Notes: generated by a model not told the origin, from the letters alone. Counted from the first letter of the stretch, positions 35,302 to 48,197 are shown. The stretch: 64,000 nucleotides of DNA from Lineus longissimus (GCF_910592395.1 NC_088309.1:16928599-16992598); one strand, 5' to 3'. Translations and numbers: made by a program.

Positions 35302-36697
35302 TTATTTGGTACACACCACGCATGTGAGCTCGTGCCCATCTTTATACGGCTGACATGGAAGAGACCCGCAGCGTCCTTCCACAAGATACATCAGTGCTCC
35401 ATTCTCGTCCTTAGCACCTCCTTCCGTACCTTTCTGAGGAGCATGGTCGACACAGGCATACGTGTACTGGGCCTTATGGGCGTAATGTGAGGACATCAGG
35501 TAGCCCCAGTACTCCATGTTCCATCCGGAGACACATTCGTTTGTCCCTGGTATCATCACCTGCAAAGTTAAGACAGAAACTACGTATCACAACGCACATT
35601 GTCACAATCAGTTAAATATCGTTGGGTCTTCACAGTGCATGGACGACTCTAAGGTAGTCTCCCGGACTTCCTCTGCCGTCTCTTGGATGTTGTAAATGAA
35701 GCCTTCTTCGTTTCATAAAAATATTATTGATACGCAGCCGACCACTTACCGAACTAGTTCTCAGCCGGCTTCTGCAGACGGCACATTGAACGTCAGAATT
35801 CGGCAGGTCATTTGGGTTCGAGTTAGTATGCTCGAACAGTTCGTTCACAATAGGTTCCACTTGGAATTCCACACCGTATATAAGCGACAAGTAATTTTGC
35901 TCCCCGGCCTTGTGTTTAGCGTATTTTGGATTATCAGTGAGACAGATATATTCACTCCCAGCACCCGTGTGTGCGTACCAGCCACCAGCAGCAAAACCTG
36001 GACAAAATAAAAAAATATCGCCCAGTGTCATGTGCCGATTTTGCTGATACATTTCGCATTTCAGACTTTGTATTCATCAATGAGTTCTCTATACTTGTCA
36101 CCGTCTCTGCAAATTGACACTCCATGTTGGTCTAATATCCCTGCCTCTCTGGCCCAATTTACCGCGACTTGGCAGTTAACATGTTCATAGATAATCGACG
36201 GGGACCCGACGGCTTTTGACTGACTTCACTGTCTGGCGTTGGTCACATTGGCCAAAATGAGTACGAGTGTCTCACGAATGGCACATCCAGTTTCACCCGA
36301 ATTTCGAAGATACGGCCCAAAAGTCGGTGTCTCACTATACAGAAAACCAGGCAAGACAGTTGGGGCCGCCGTCTGTAATCTCCCAGCAAGAATGAGAAGA
36401 CCTAAACAAATAGCCTGGACGACGAAACAACCTGTTGATAGCCCACCTACCTTTATAAACTAGGTCTGCCTCATCTGGACACTCGGTTCGACCCCAGCGG
36501 ATGTAAGTGGCACCGCCGACTGGCGGGGCTTGGCGGTTGGTCGAGCGTTTCGGACGCGTATTTTCCTCCTCCGTCAGGCCAGCCTGGAACCTCTTCTCTT
36601 GTTGTGTAAACTTGTTGTGGATGATTGCGTTCCATGTGATAAGACCGCACAGGATGAAGAGGAGGACACCCGTCTTCACTGATTCACGACTCGCCAT
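35302..36697 (-). CDS. Short-chain collagen C4-like protein, copy 1 (membrane-anchored, no collagen repeat)
   Basis: Three minus-strand exons, 36697-36451, 35997-35750 and 35559-35302, join in frame to 250 aa. Seen: a hydrophobic segment at residues about 10-27 after a short cytosolic start (signal anchor or signal peptide), a dibasic TRPKRS site at 47-52 that fits furin cleavage, then the domain: GGATYIRWGRTECP, YKGFAAGGWYAHTGAGSEY, VQCAVCR, VMIPGTNECVSGWNMEYWG, CGSLPCQPY, ending CVVCTK. Known: this Cys/Trp-rich domain occurs at the C-terminus of sponge short-chain collagen C4 and in many invertebrate proteins without Gly-X-Y repeats, outside the cell; its role is unclear. The gene lies tail-to-tail with the SLCO 3' end. 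Start chosen at the only Met before the hydrophobic segment. Confidence 0.88.
36063..36260 (-). other. Conserved exon-like stretch in intron 1 of the C4-like gene
   Basis: On the minus strand this reads IIYEHVNCQVAVNWAREAG, then DQHGVSICRDGDKYRELIDE, and a stop. The frame upstream is shifted by an extra GGGTCCC-type stretch compared with unit 4, where it is open further (57391 to about 57585). I do not recognise the family. It may be a relic of another gene's last exon. Confidence 0.3.
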
Positions 36698-39509
36698 TTT
36701 AGAATGTTGTACTGGGCATTAAAGTGCATACTCATTCTACATATCAAGAACACTGCTCTTTTTTCGAATAAGAACGAGGTCATATTAACAACATTTCATA
36801 ATTATCATATATTTTGCCAGGTCTATACTTGTTCGATTTAAAATGACGATGGCAGGGGAAAACGAGATCCAGTGGGGTCGTGGATGGTGTGAGGTGATGG
36901 GGGCATCCTTAACTAACATGCCATACCAGTCGCTAGACAATAATAATGATAATGATAATGATAACAATAATAAGTGTGCGAGGGGAGGAGGATACCACTG
37001 ACTCTGGATTTTCGAGGCTGTCTGATCTCAGCCCTCCCGGAGTGGGAGAGACCAGTGTCGGTTTGCAGTATTCTCACATCGCACACGACACTGAGGAGCC
37101 ACAGCCACCTGTCCACACCAACCCAACGATAAAAGCCCATTCATAGACATCTTAAACTCCTCGTTTGAATTGCCAAAGACCCATGTATTTCCGGTTGCTC
37201 GGCTCCTAACGGATGAAATGGCTTAATTATCACTCATTTGAATGCTTGGTGTGTTGGTGCCTGAGACAGTGTAGGGTGATGGGATGACCAACTGGGTTGG
37301 GCGAGCGAGGTTAGTCGCACAACACATGACCAAGGTCTCCAGTCGTATCCCGTGTGGTCGCAGTCTCTCTTCTTGGTCTCCCTCCCCCGGCCTCCCACCC
37401 GAGAAATGGAATGAGGGGAATCGATCGAAAGGCGTTCGGTCGAGACGGGTCACCATGTTGCGTCAGTGGGGGTGTCTAAACATGAGAGCCCTCCCGCGGA
37501 CAGACGGCTAGTCACCGATGTCTGAGTCACTCACTGTGAGCAAGTGGCTGTGATTGCCATGACTGAGGACGTAGCTGTGTTCACCGTCGTTCCACACCCT
37601 CGATCCCCTTACACCCGAAACTGGTCAAACAAGTTAAGCCAACTGTCCTCCCACATGCGTTGACAATATTTCATACCGATCGCATGTTCTTCTAATCACA
37701 CGTGAGCATGGAATTAAGATCCTGGGGCAGTGCATTTCGTCATCCTGATCGTCTCTCCTTATGTACCGGGCGACAAGACGAAGCCGTCCCACTACTGCGC
37801 GTGTCCGGTGTGGAATTGGCTGATGCAATATCTTCTCAAGACACATCAAAGAAGCCCATTTTTGCATAAAAAACACAACCCAGCTCCTCATGAATAATTC
37901 CCAGATAGATATTCAGAACCTTTCCACTCAAAGCTTGTCTCTCGACCGCTTCAACTTTGTGAGTTTCGCCATTCTTTCATTTGTCATCAAGCATTCGTGT
38001 TACGTGTCCAGGTAGGGAATGCCATCGTTCCCGCTGAAGGCGGCTCAGTATGCCGCCAAGCCAGGCAACTGTATTTCTAGTGATGACTACGGCGCGGCCC
38101 TATCTTGTCCAAGCGCGAGCAGACGATTATCGCTGCGGAATCAAGAAATAAAGTACAGTCATCACAGTCATCACCATTATCATCAATACTATTCACTTGT
38201 CTTCTTATCACTTGAATGATTTCGCGACATCTCCGCGTGTTTCTTTCACGGCAAGGTCACCGTCGTTTCGAATGGAACGTTGTTCCTTTGGTCTGAAGTT
38301 GAAACGCAAGTGTTAACGTTGCGCATTCCGCCATGTCAACCCGTTCTGGGCACACTCGAGAAGCATATGACACCCCTGGCAGTGGAAAGGTCAACTAATT
38401 GCATCACAATCCTGGCGATACAACAATCCCTTTAAATCAGGATCCCTCGTGATTCATCCTCAGACCAATCTCAGGGACCGTGTTGTCCTTGGCCAATCTG
38501 CACACTTGGGTATTCTCACCACTCTCACTCAGTAAATTGACCTGTCCGAACCACCTGTCTCTGTTTCTATACAATTAATGCAACGGGCTGCTTCATACAT
38601 ATCTTAACTGTTTTAGGGAACAAGATAGGGCAGTGACCCTAACCAAGGGAAGCTCGGGAGCCGAGATCTGTGGCGCGGATGAGATCTCTGCCCTTTTTTT
38701 CGTGAGGGGGGAGTAGAAGTGGACTAGCTCGAATGGGTAGAGTCACTGCACTTGGCTAATTTAATAGGACCGAGACGCACTGTGTGTCGTAGCACAAAAG
38801 TAAATAACGTTCCATCCAGTATTTTGATGAATGATGAAGGTGGTTTATTAGTAACTTATATTTGAGATGGCTGATGTTTGTTGTTAGCCAAAAAAAACGT
38901 CGAAAAACTGAGTGCAGAGTGTGTATTATTTCTTTAAGGCGGGTGTTTAAATAACCCAACTCTCGGCAACAGCAGTTGCTAAAAGATCTCTAAGTCTGAA
39001 AGAGAGCAACCGTCGTCCGGAGCGATATTATTGCTAGGGACGTAGTTTAGATTTGTCGTCCAGGAGACGCCCGTGGCCGAGCCGATTGTTGCCTATAGTT
39101 GACCTTATTGTGTCAACACCAACGTCAGCCAAGGATACATATTTACATTAGTTAATATTTACATGTTTATAGCATGGCAATAGTAGACTGTCTGTAGTAC
39201 AACGCTGCAGATCCCTGACAGGAGAAGCAAGGCTGGATGGAAACGTTAAGAATGACTTGTAACCTAAGGAGGGAGACTGAGGAGTTGCCAGTGGGAAGGT
39301 CACCGTGTCATGTATGTGGTAATGATTGGCTCAGCTTTAAATCAATGTTTTTTTGAGTCCGAAATACGGTTCATGAATTACAGTGGTATCGAGTGAGACA
39401 TGTCCATATGAATTTCTGACAGTAAGTCTTCACTGAATGAAAAGACACCAATACGTCAATGAGGCTGAGCAACCAGATAATGATCAGCAATACAGTTAGT
39501 TCATGGGTT
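36698..39509. other. Non-coding tail of unit 1
   Basis: No gene recognised. It contains an ATAATG-type microsatellite (36939-36972) and, at 38719-38800, a sequence with a tRNA box-A-like TAGCTCGAATGGGTAGAG, possibly the head of a tRNA-derived SINE. Short open frames such as 37891-37634 (-) are kept in the copies only because the whole block is duplicated. Confidence 0.55.
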
Positions 39510-41266
39510 CCCGTGTTTTTTTGCTAGATGTTCGCCTACCAGTTCAGCGGGGATAAGTGCTTTCTATGGCAACAGGTAATTCTCTCTGATTTGGCAGCCA
39601 TCTTGGACACCATTTTGAATCGTTCAGATTTTTAATGGGTGTCAACGAAAAATTTCCTGAGGAATATTCACCTAGACCCCAACTGATAGCGTAAGTTGTT
39701 CCGGGACCTACGTCATTTGCGAGAACCCGTCAGACGCTTATCATCCCCAACTTGACCTCCGTTGGTTTATTTTAATGTCATTCTTCTTTTCTTCAGTACT
39801 ATCCCACTCCCAGAATAACTGTAAACTTGACAGCCCCGTGAAATTCTGGCTGCGACTGCTCAACCAAAACGCGGGAACCAATCTGTGGAGCTGATGGTGT
39901 AGAGTATTTCTCAGGGTGCTATGCTGGTTGTGGTGGGATAAGCTACACTGGCACAGGGGACGCTCAAACTAAGGTAGAAGAGAGGTGTTGGCAAGTTCAC
40001 GGTTACATTTAATTTTATTGTGTTCTAATTCAAATTCACCACTCGGCCATTTTATTTCAGAATTTCACCAACTGTGCGTGCATTGCACAAAACGTAGCAA
40101 GGAAGGTAGCTTCAACGAGAGCCGAGCCAGGCTGCTGTCCGACCAACTGTGATTATCTCATTCCATTTCTATTGCTGATGTTTATCATATCATTTGCCAT
40201 GATATTGCCGCTGACGCCGTTAGTTACTGTCACTTTAAGGTAGGTAACTCGGATGTGATTTCGCACATCCCTTCCGCTTACCAATGTATGTCTTTGCTCA
40301 GTGATATCAGCCGCGTCAACACCCCTGGCCAAGGAGTGGAAGCGACACTGATAAAAGTCTCGCCGTACTATATTATAGATTTCCCCGTGGCACTACCAGA
40401 GGTGACAAAATGGAATCGCGCCTGTTGTCTTTAATAACGCCCCCTTTCATGGTACATGTACATGTTTTTAAACTTGTTCTTTTACAGGGTGGTTCAGAAA
40501 ATCTCCGTGGATATGCTCTTGCCGTGCAATGGGTTTTCATGAGATTTTTTGGTGAGTTCTCTTTAAAGTTAATTGTGCACACACAGAAAGAGGAAACGAC
40601 GTTGAGCCCTTGCCTCAAGAACGTTGTTGGCCGCCTAGTCGGGTAGTCGTCGGACCACGCTAGTGCAAATCGCAGGACACTCTTCGGGCGCAAAGAAATT
40701 CAAATTACATACAAAATGTAGCTGATTTCTTGGAGATGTGCAAGCCAATCGATTGCCTTTTGATTTTGCGGCTCGTCAGCGGTGTCAACACTTGGCAATT
40801 TTGCCAAACGCTTCTCCGCTTAGATCCTCATTCGTTTAGACAAGTGTAATGAATTTTAACTGGTTTTATTTCAGGGAGTTTTCCCGGCCCAATTATCTTC
40901 GGGTTGGTGTTGGACAGCTCCTGTATCGTCTGGCAAGACCGCTGCGGCGAGCGCGGATCATGCTGATATTACGACAGCTTCAGAATGGGGTGGACCGTCT
41001 TCGCATTCTCCATAGCGACGGGGATAGCAAGTTTGATATTCATGGCCTTGGCAGTGTATGCTTACAAACCTCCGCCTGGTGAGCAGGACGGCGTGATGAT
41101 TGAGTCCTCGTCACAATCCAAGAAAACAGGGATGGAAATCGGGGATGACGCACAAACTTTTGACAATGACATGAAGGACACTGATTTTGTGAATAATTCT
41201 GAAAAAGGTGATGACAGTAGCGTGAAGGGAGAGGACAATATGGTATTTTCGTCAACGAGTCTTTGA
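39510..41266 (+). pseudogene. SLCO 3' exons, duplicated and broken (unit 2)
   Basis: Copies of SLCO exons 7 (partial), 8 (39797-39973), 9 (40061-40239), 10 (from 40488) and 11 (40875-41266). Exon 8 has a stop after TIPLPE and a Cys codon changed to TGA, exon 10 has lost one base (frameshift), and exon 11 has Trp TGG changed to TGA in the GSCWYY stretch. Exon 9 is still open. There are no exons 1-6 and no promoter, so this is a passenger of the segmental duplication. Confidence 0.92.
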
Positions 41267-41626
41267 TGATTAGATGTTCTCCACAAAACGATGACGGTTA
41301 TCGTTTGCTTTCAATCCGTTTACTCAATCCACTGTATACTCTAAAGCTGGTCGACACGATTAACATGGCACATGTACGCCTCGGCCTACAAGTGATGGCA
41401 ACTTGTTTATGACCACGTCATTGATTATAATGGCCTATAGTAAAAAAATTGTACTTGAGTTTGAAACTTTCTAATCGTGAAAATACGTATCAAATATAAA
41501 TTTCAGTATTGCCGATGTGAAGACAGATATGCAAATACTACGAATACAAAATTTCAGCAAATTCGTTCGAAATAATAACTGCACTATACGGCATTGTGTA
41601 GATCTGAATTTCTATCATTTTCTGGA

Positions 41627-42876
41627 CTACCGGTCATTACAAATGGCGTAAACCCCCAGTAAGATGACGGTGTTGGCATTGTCTTGGGGTCTACCAAATC
41701 CCCAGGACAAATCTGTAAAATCTGCATCAACGATCTTGGAGTTTTCTCTTATGAGACATTCGAAGAGGACTTGAATTGAATCATGCGGACATGGTGGTAG
41801 TGGATAGGAGTGTTGCGGCAAAGTTGTTTGTTTCCATGTTGTAGTAACCACTGGCACTGGTGTTGGTTTTCTTCGGCTCTCTGCCTGCTTCAATGACAAT
41901 GCCGAAGGAAGTCCGTCACATGCCGACCATTTAGAACTTCTCAAGTGACACCATCTTTGTAACAGGGACTTTGGGCGGGGACACTGGCCCCGGTCCAGGT
42001 ATTATTAATGGAGGTGACGGTGTCCTTGGTCCAGGGACTGATGGACGTGTCACTGTCTCTGGACCCGGGATTAGATGAGGGGACACTGCCTCTGTTCAAG
42101 GGACTTGAGGAGGGGATACTGTCCTGGTTCCAGGTATTGTTAATGGAGAAGACGCTGTTCTTGGTCCAGGGGTTGATGGAGGTTACACCATCTCTTGTAT
42201 AGGGACTTGGGGAGGGGACACCATCACTGGCACACTGACTTGGGGAGGGGACACTGTTCTGGGTCCAGGTATTTTTAATGGATGTGATGCTGTCCTTGGT
42301 CCAGGGGCTGATGAAGGTGACGCCATCTCTGGTATAGGGACTTGGGGAGGTGACACCATCACTGGTACACTGACTTGGGGAGGGGACACTGTCTTGGGTT
42401 CAGGTATTATTAATGAAGGTGATGCTGTCCTTGGGCCAACGACTGTTGGAGGTTGACATCATCTTTGACACAGGGACTTGAGGGGGACACTGTCTCTGAA
42501 ACTGTGTCCCGGGTCAAGGTACAATCAATGGAGTTGACGCTGTCCTTGGCCCAACGTCGGTTGGAGGTACACGCCATCTTTGGTACAGGGTCATGAGGAG
42601 GGGACACTGTCTTTGGTACAGGGACTTTGGTCGGGAACACTGTCCCGGGTCCAGGTATTATCAATGGAGGTGACGCTGTCCTTAGACCAGGGATTGATGG
42701 ACGTGTCATTGTCTCTTGTCCCGGGATTAAGAGGAACTTGGGAGTGGACAGTCTCTGAATTGATCGATATACTCGAAATTCTCCTTTACAGTCACCCAGT
42801 GGTACATACGCACGAAGTTTGCGGGCAGCAGCTTTGGTGATTACCAAACATGCCACAAATGTTAAACAAACGGCAA
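41627..42876 (-). pseudogene. Hypothetical repeat protein frame, unit 2 copy
   Basis: Same layout as 33084-34211: hydrophobic start (CLTFVACLVITK), FRVYRSIQRLSTPKF, the 36-bp repeat block, then the C-terminal part (SRRKPTPVPVVTTTWKQTT, ENSKIVDADFTD). The N- and C-terminal parts share a frame but the repeat block contains stops and frame changes; one section in another frame reads SPPQVSVPVMVSPPQ. Probably not translated as a whole. Confidence 0.35.
41945..42735. repeat. 36-bp minisatellite, unit 2 copy (about 22 repeats)
   Basis: Same 36-bp unit as in unit 1, with more copies; this accounts for most of the 139-bp change in offset between units across this interval. Confidence 0.88.
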
Positions 42877-43089
42877 CGGGCTACTCTTGAGATTACATCG
42901 GCTCACAAGTGAGTCAAAAAAAGATACATACTGCCTGGGTTTTTCTTCCATTCTCATTTGATCCTCTTTAATATTCTTATGCTTTCCAATCAATTTAGCC
43001 ACTGAAGTTGAGTACATGAAATAGAGCAATGATTCTATTTATTGGAAAGCTCTTATTACTGAGGCCAATTGTCTGTTTTCTAAAGAGAA

Positions 43090-43290
43090 TAGCATTCTCT
43101 TTGCGCAATCGGGCAAGTGAAAATACACTGGAAATTCCTCCCATTCTCCGAACCCACCCCTCATTTCTGTATATTTTCTTGAAGCAGTCTGCCAGGGAAC
43201 TACATCTGTTGGGATCACCCACACCTCGTTGAATCTGAAACCTTGTCTTTATCAGATCCAGTGGATGTATCGACGATACCTCCACAAAGC
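43090..43290 (-). pseudogene. Orphan SLC25A21-like carrier exon, unit 2
   Basis: From GTTTCAG|GC (43290) the exon reads FVEVSSIHPLDLIKTRFQIQ, keeping the full carrier motif P-L-D-L-I-K, then GDPNRCSSLADCFKK and NEG, with a GT donor near 43157. Further carrier-like sequence after the donor is in a different frame. No other carrier exons are present. Confidence 0.7.
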
Positions 43291-43989
43291 CTGAAACAAA
43301 GTCCACTTGTTATACCCACTGAGATGAGCCAAACTTGGGGTGGTCCACCAGTTAAAAGGGTCAATGAGTTTCAGTGAGATGGCCGGATTAGCTTGTACAT
43401 GTCCATTTAATAGTACTAGAAGAAATGTACGAAAAGCAAGTGGATGTTGTCAAAACAAATCTATTTTTCAATCAAGGTCAAATCTTTTTTGTAATATATA
43501 TTTTTATTGAGGAACAAATATCAAGATAGACAAATTACATGAAACAGATATTACAAATACAGTATACATACGGGTATTTTTCAGAACACACTTTACCATT
43601 CACCTTTTTTAAATTCTTAATTTTTTCAAAAGATGTTCCCCATTTGGTTTTTAGCTTTTCCGGTAGTGTATATTGTTCTTGTATTTGGCCTCGATCATCG
43701 ATTTAGATGTCGCCGGTCATTTATTTCGCTAGATGATATCACATTCTACTATTTAAGACAAGAGTCAGAGCCAAGATAATGTCCCCATGGTCATTAAAAT
43801 GTCACATCCAGGTAGTGTGGTTGGCACAACTGCAAATGTTTCAAGATTGAAAGTGTTGGCCACTTATTAGTGAGGTAAAGACTGGAGAGACGCATCAGCA
43901 CTAGTTTTCATCGTTCGTGATGAAACCATTATCAAAATGTCACATTTTGAGTCTCGTGCATTGAGTCTCGTATAACGCCACCTCTCCCG

Positions 43990-45385
43990 TTATTTGGTAC
44001 ACACCACGCATGTGAACTCGTGCCCATCTTTATAGGGCTGACATGGAAGAGACCCGCAGCGCCCTTCCACAAGATACATCAGTGCTCCATTCTCGTCCTT
44101 AGCACCTCCTTCCGTACCTTTCTGAGGTGCATGGTCGACACAGGCATACGTGTACTGGGCCTTATGGTTGTAATATGAGGACATCAGATAGCCCCAGTAC
44201 TCCATGTTCCATCCGGAGACACATTCGTTTGTCCCTGGTATCATCACCTGCAAAGTTAAGACAGAAACTACGTAACACTCCGCACATTGTCACAATCAGT
44301 TGAATATCGTTGGGTCTTCACAGTGCATGGACGACTCTAAGGTAGTCTCCCGGACTTCCTCTGCCGTCTCTTGGATGTTGTAAATGAAGCCTTCTTCGTT
44401 TCATAAGAATATTATTGATACGCAGCCGACCACTTACCGAACTAGTTCTCAGCCGGCTTCTGCAGACGGCACATTGAACGTCAGAATTCGGCAGGTCATT
44501 TGGGTTCGAGTTAGTATGCTCGAACAGTTCGTTCACAATAGGTTGCGCTTGGAATTCCACACCGTATATAAACGACAAGTAATTTTGCTCCCCGGCCTTG
44601 TGTTTAGCGTATTTTGGATTATCAGTGAGACAGATATATTCACTCCCAGCACCCGTGTGTGCGTACCAGCCACCAGCAGCAAAACCTGGACAAAATAAAA
44701 AAATATCGCCCAGTGTCATGTGCCGATTTTGCTGATACATTTCGCATTTCAGACTTTGTATTCATCAATGAGTTCTCTATACTTGTCACCGCCTCTGCAA
44801 AATGACACTCCATGTTGGTCTAATATCACTGCCTCTCTGGCCCAATTTACCGCGACTTGGCAGTTAACATGTTCATAGATAATCGACGGGGACCCGACGG
44901 CTTTTGACTGACTTCACTGTCTGGCGTTGGTCACATTGGCCAAAATGAGTACGAGTGTCTCACGAATGGCACATCCAGTTTCACCCGAATTTCGAAGATA
45001 CGGCCCAAAAGTCGGTGTCTCACTATACAGAAAACCAGGCAAGACAGTTGGGGCCGCCGTCTGTAATCTCCCAGCAAGAATGAGAAGACATAAACAAATA
45101 GCCTGGACGACGAAACAACCTGTTGATAGCCCACCTACCTTTATAAACTAGGTCTGCCTCATCTGGACACTCGGTTCGACCTCGGCGGATGTAAGTGGCA
45201 CCGCCGACTGGCGGGGCTTGGCGGTTGGTCGAGCGTTTCGGACGCGTATTTTCCTCCTCCGTCAGGCCAGCCTGGAACCTCTTCTCTTGTTGTGTAAACT
45301 TGTTGTGGATGATTGCGTTCCATGTGATAAGACCGCACAGGATGAAGAGGAGGACACCCGTCTTCACTGATTCACGACTCGCCAT
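43990..45385 (-). CDS. Short-chain collagen C4-like protein, copy 2
   Basis: Exons 45385-45139, 44685-44438 and 44247-43990, 250 aa, same splice phases and anchor/furin-like layout as copy 1. Differences visible: residue 68 in YIRWGR is Arg instead of the conserved Trp, FQVEP is FQAQP, and YAHKAQ is YNHKAQ. All cysteines of the domain are kept. The Trp change may weaken folding of this copy or mark functional divergence. No stop or splice-site loss is seen. Confidence 0.87.
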
Positions 45386-48197
45386 TTTAGAATGTTGTAC
45401 TGGGCATTAAAGTGCATACTCATTCTACATATCAAGAACACTGCTCTTTTTTCGAATAAGAACGAGGTCATATTAACAACATTTCATAATTATCATATAT
45501 TTTGCCAGGTCTATACTTGTTCGATTTAAAATGACGATGGCAGGGGAAAACGAGATCCAGTGGGGTCGTGGATGGTGTGAGGTGATGGGGGCATCCTTAA
45601 CTAACATGCCATACCAGTCGCTAGACAATAATACTGATAATGATAATGATAACAATAATAAGTGTGCGAGGGGAGGAGGATACCACTGACTCTGGATTTT
45701 CGAGGCTGTCTGATCTCAGCCCTCCCGGAGTGGGAGAGACCAGTGTCGGTTTGCAGTATTCTCACATCGCACACGACACTGAGGAGCCACAGCCACCTGT
45801 CCACACCAACCCAACGATAAAAGCCCATTCATAGACATCTTAAACTCCTCGTTTGAATTGCCAAAGACCCATGTATTTCCGGTTGCTCGGCTCCTAACGG
45901 GTGAAATGGCTTAATTATCACTCATTTGAATGCTTGGTGTGTTGGTGCCTGAGACAGTGTAGGGTGATGGGATGACCAACTGGGTTGGGCGAGCGAGGTT
46001 AGTCGCACAACACATGACCAAGGTCTCCAGTCGTATCCCGTGTGGTCGCAGTCTCTCTTCTTGGTCTCCCTCCCCCGGCCTCCCACCCGAGAAATGGAAT
46101 GAGGGGAATCGATCGAAAGGCGTTCGGTCGAGACGGGTCACCATGTTGCGTCAGTGGGGGTGTCTAAACATGAGAGCCCTCCCGCGGACAGACGGCTAGT
46201 CACCGATGTCTGAGTCACTCACTTTGAGCAAGTGGCTGTGATTGCCATGACTGAGGACGTAGCTGTGTTCACCGTCGTTCCACACCCTCGATCCCCTTAC
46301 ACCCGAAACTGGTCAAACAAGTTAAGCCAACTGTCCTCCCACATGCGTTGACAATATTTCATACCGATCGCATGTTCTTCTAATCACACGTGAGCATGGA
46401 ATTAAGATCCTGGGGCAGTGCATTTCGTCATCCTGATCGTCTCTCCTTATGTACCGGGCGACAAGACGAAGCCGTCCCACTACTGCGCGTGTCCGGTGTG
46501 GAATTGGCTGATGCAATATCTTCTCAAGACACATCAAAGAAGCCCATTTTTGCATAAAAAACACAACCCAGCTCCTCATGAATAATTCCCAGATAGATAT
46601 TCAGAACCTTTCCACTCAAAGCTTGTCTCTCGACCGCTTCAACTTTGTGAGTTTCGCCATTCTTTCATTTGTCATCAAGCATTCGTGTTACGTGTCCAGG
46701 TAGGGAATGCCATCGTTCCCGCTGAAGGCGGCTCAGTATGCCGCCAAGCCAGGCAACTGTATTTCTAGTGATGACTACGGCGCGGCCCTATCTTGTCCAA
46801 GCGCGAGCAGACGATTATCGCTGCGGAATCAAGAAATAAAGTACAGTCATCACAGTCATCACCATTATCATCAATACTATTCACTTGTCTTCTTATCACT
46901 TGAATGATTTCGCGACATCTCCGCGTGTTTCTTTCACGGCAAGGTCACCGTCGTTTCGAATGGAACGTTGTTCCTTTGGTCTGAAGTTGAAACGCAAGTG
47001 TTAACGTTGCGCATTCCGCCATGTCAACCCGTTCTGGGCACACTCGAGAAGCATATGACACCCCTGGCAGTGGAAAGGTCAACTAATTGCATCACAATCC
47101 TGGCGATACAACAATCCCTTTAAATCAGGATCCCTCGTGATTCATCCTCAGACCAATCTCAGGGACCGTGTTGTCCTTGGCCAATCTGCACACTTGGGTA
47201 TTCTCACCACTCTCACTCAGTAAATTGACCTGTCCGAACCACCTGTCTCTGTTTCTATACAATTAATGCAACGGGCTGCTTCATACATATCTTAACTGTT
47301 TTAGGGAACAAGATAGGGCAGTGACCCTAACCAAGGGAAGCTCGGGAGCCGAGATCTGTGGCGCGGATGAGATCTCTGCCCTTTTTTTCGTGAGGGGGGA
47401 GTAGAAGTGGACTAGCTCGAATGGGTAGAGTCACTGCACTTGGCTAATTTAATAGGACCGAGACGCACTGTGTGTCGTAGCACAAAAGTAAATAACGTTC
47501 CATCCAGTATTTTGATGAATGATGAAGGTGGTTTATTAGTAACTTATATTTGAGATGGCTGATGTTTGTTGTTAGCCAAAAAAAACGTCGAAAAACTGAG
47601 TGCAGAGTGTGTATTATTTCTTTAAGGCGGGTGTTTAAATAACCCAACTCTCGGCAACAGCAGTTGCTAAAAGATCTCTAAGTCTGAAAGAGAGCAACCG
47701 TCGTCCGGAGCGATATTATTGCTAGGGACGTAGTTTAGATTTGTCGTCCAGGAGACGCCCGTGGCCGAGCCGATTGTTGCCTATAGTTGACCTTATTGTG
47801 TCAACACCAACGTCAGCCAAGGATACATATTTACATTAGTTAATATTTACATGTTTATAGCATGGCAATAGTAGACTGTCTGTAGTACAACGCTGCAGAT
47901 CCCTGACAGGAGAAGCAAGGCTGGATGGAAACGTTAAGAATGACTTGTAACCTAAGGAGGGAGACTGAGGAGTTGCCAGTGGGAAGGTCACCGTGTCATG
48001 TATGTGGTAATGATTGGCTCAGCTTTAAATCAATGTTTTTTTGAGTCCGAAATACGGTTCATGAATTACAGTGGTATCGAGTGAGACATGTCCATATGAA
48101 TTTCTGACAGTAAGTCTTCACTGAATGAAAAGACACCAATACGTCAATGAGGCTGAGCAACCAGATAATGATCAGCAATACAGTTAGTTCATGGGTT
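45386..48197. other. Non-coding tail of unit 2
   Basis: Nearly the same as 36698-39509: ATAATG-type microsatellite, the tRNA-box-A-like stretch around 47407-47488, and no recognised gene. Confidence 0.6.

Larger units (their letters stand above)
30348..39509. repeat. Segmental tandem duplication, unit 1 (source-like copy)
   Basis: The sequence from CCCGTGTTTTTT inside SLCO exon 7 onward reappears at 39510, 48198 and 52252. Unit 1 holds the genuine SLCO 3' exons, the 36-bp minisatellite, the carrier relic, C4-like gene copy 1 and about 2.8 kb of non-coding DNA. It alone carries a 610-bp insertion at 30615-31224. From about 34.8 to 39.5 kb the offset to unit 2 stays at exactly 8,688 bp. Confidence 0.92.
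39510..48197. repeat. Segmental tandem duplication, unit 2
   Basis: An 8,688-bp unit beginning CCCGTGTTTTTTT, joined directly after the unit 1 tail (GTTCATGGGTT). Order and orientation are as in unit 1 but without the 610-bp insertion and with a longer minisatellite. Close similarity to unit 1 from 34.8 to 39.5 kb, with a constant offset, points to a recent event, to gene conversion, or to an assembly effect. Confidence 0.92.

Noticed and set aside
35696-36010. Plus-strand frames opposite C4-like exons
   Set aside because: They are antisense shadows of the minus-strand coding exons.
37634-37891. 85-codon minus-strand frame conserved at three places
   Set aside because: Its conservation follows from the segmental duplication itself; flanking non-coding bases are equally conserved, and no domain is recognised.
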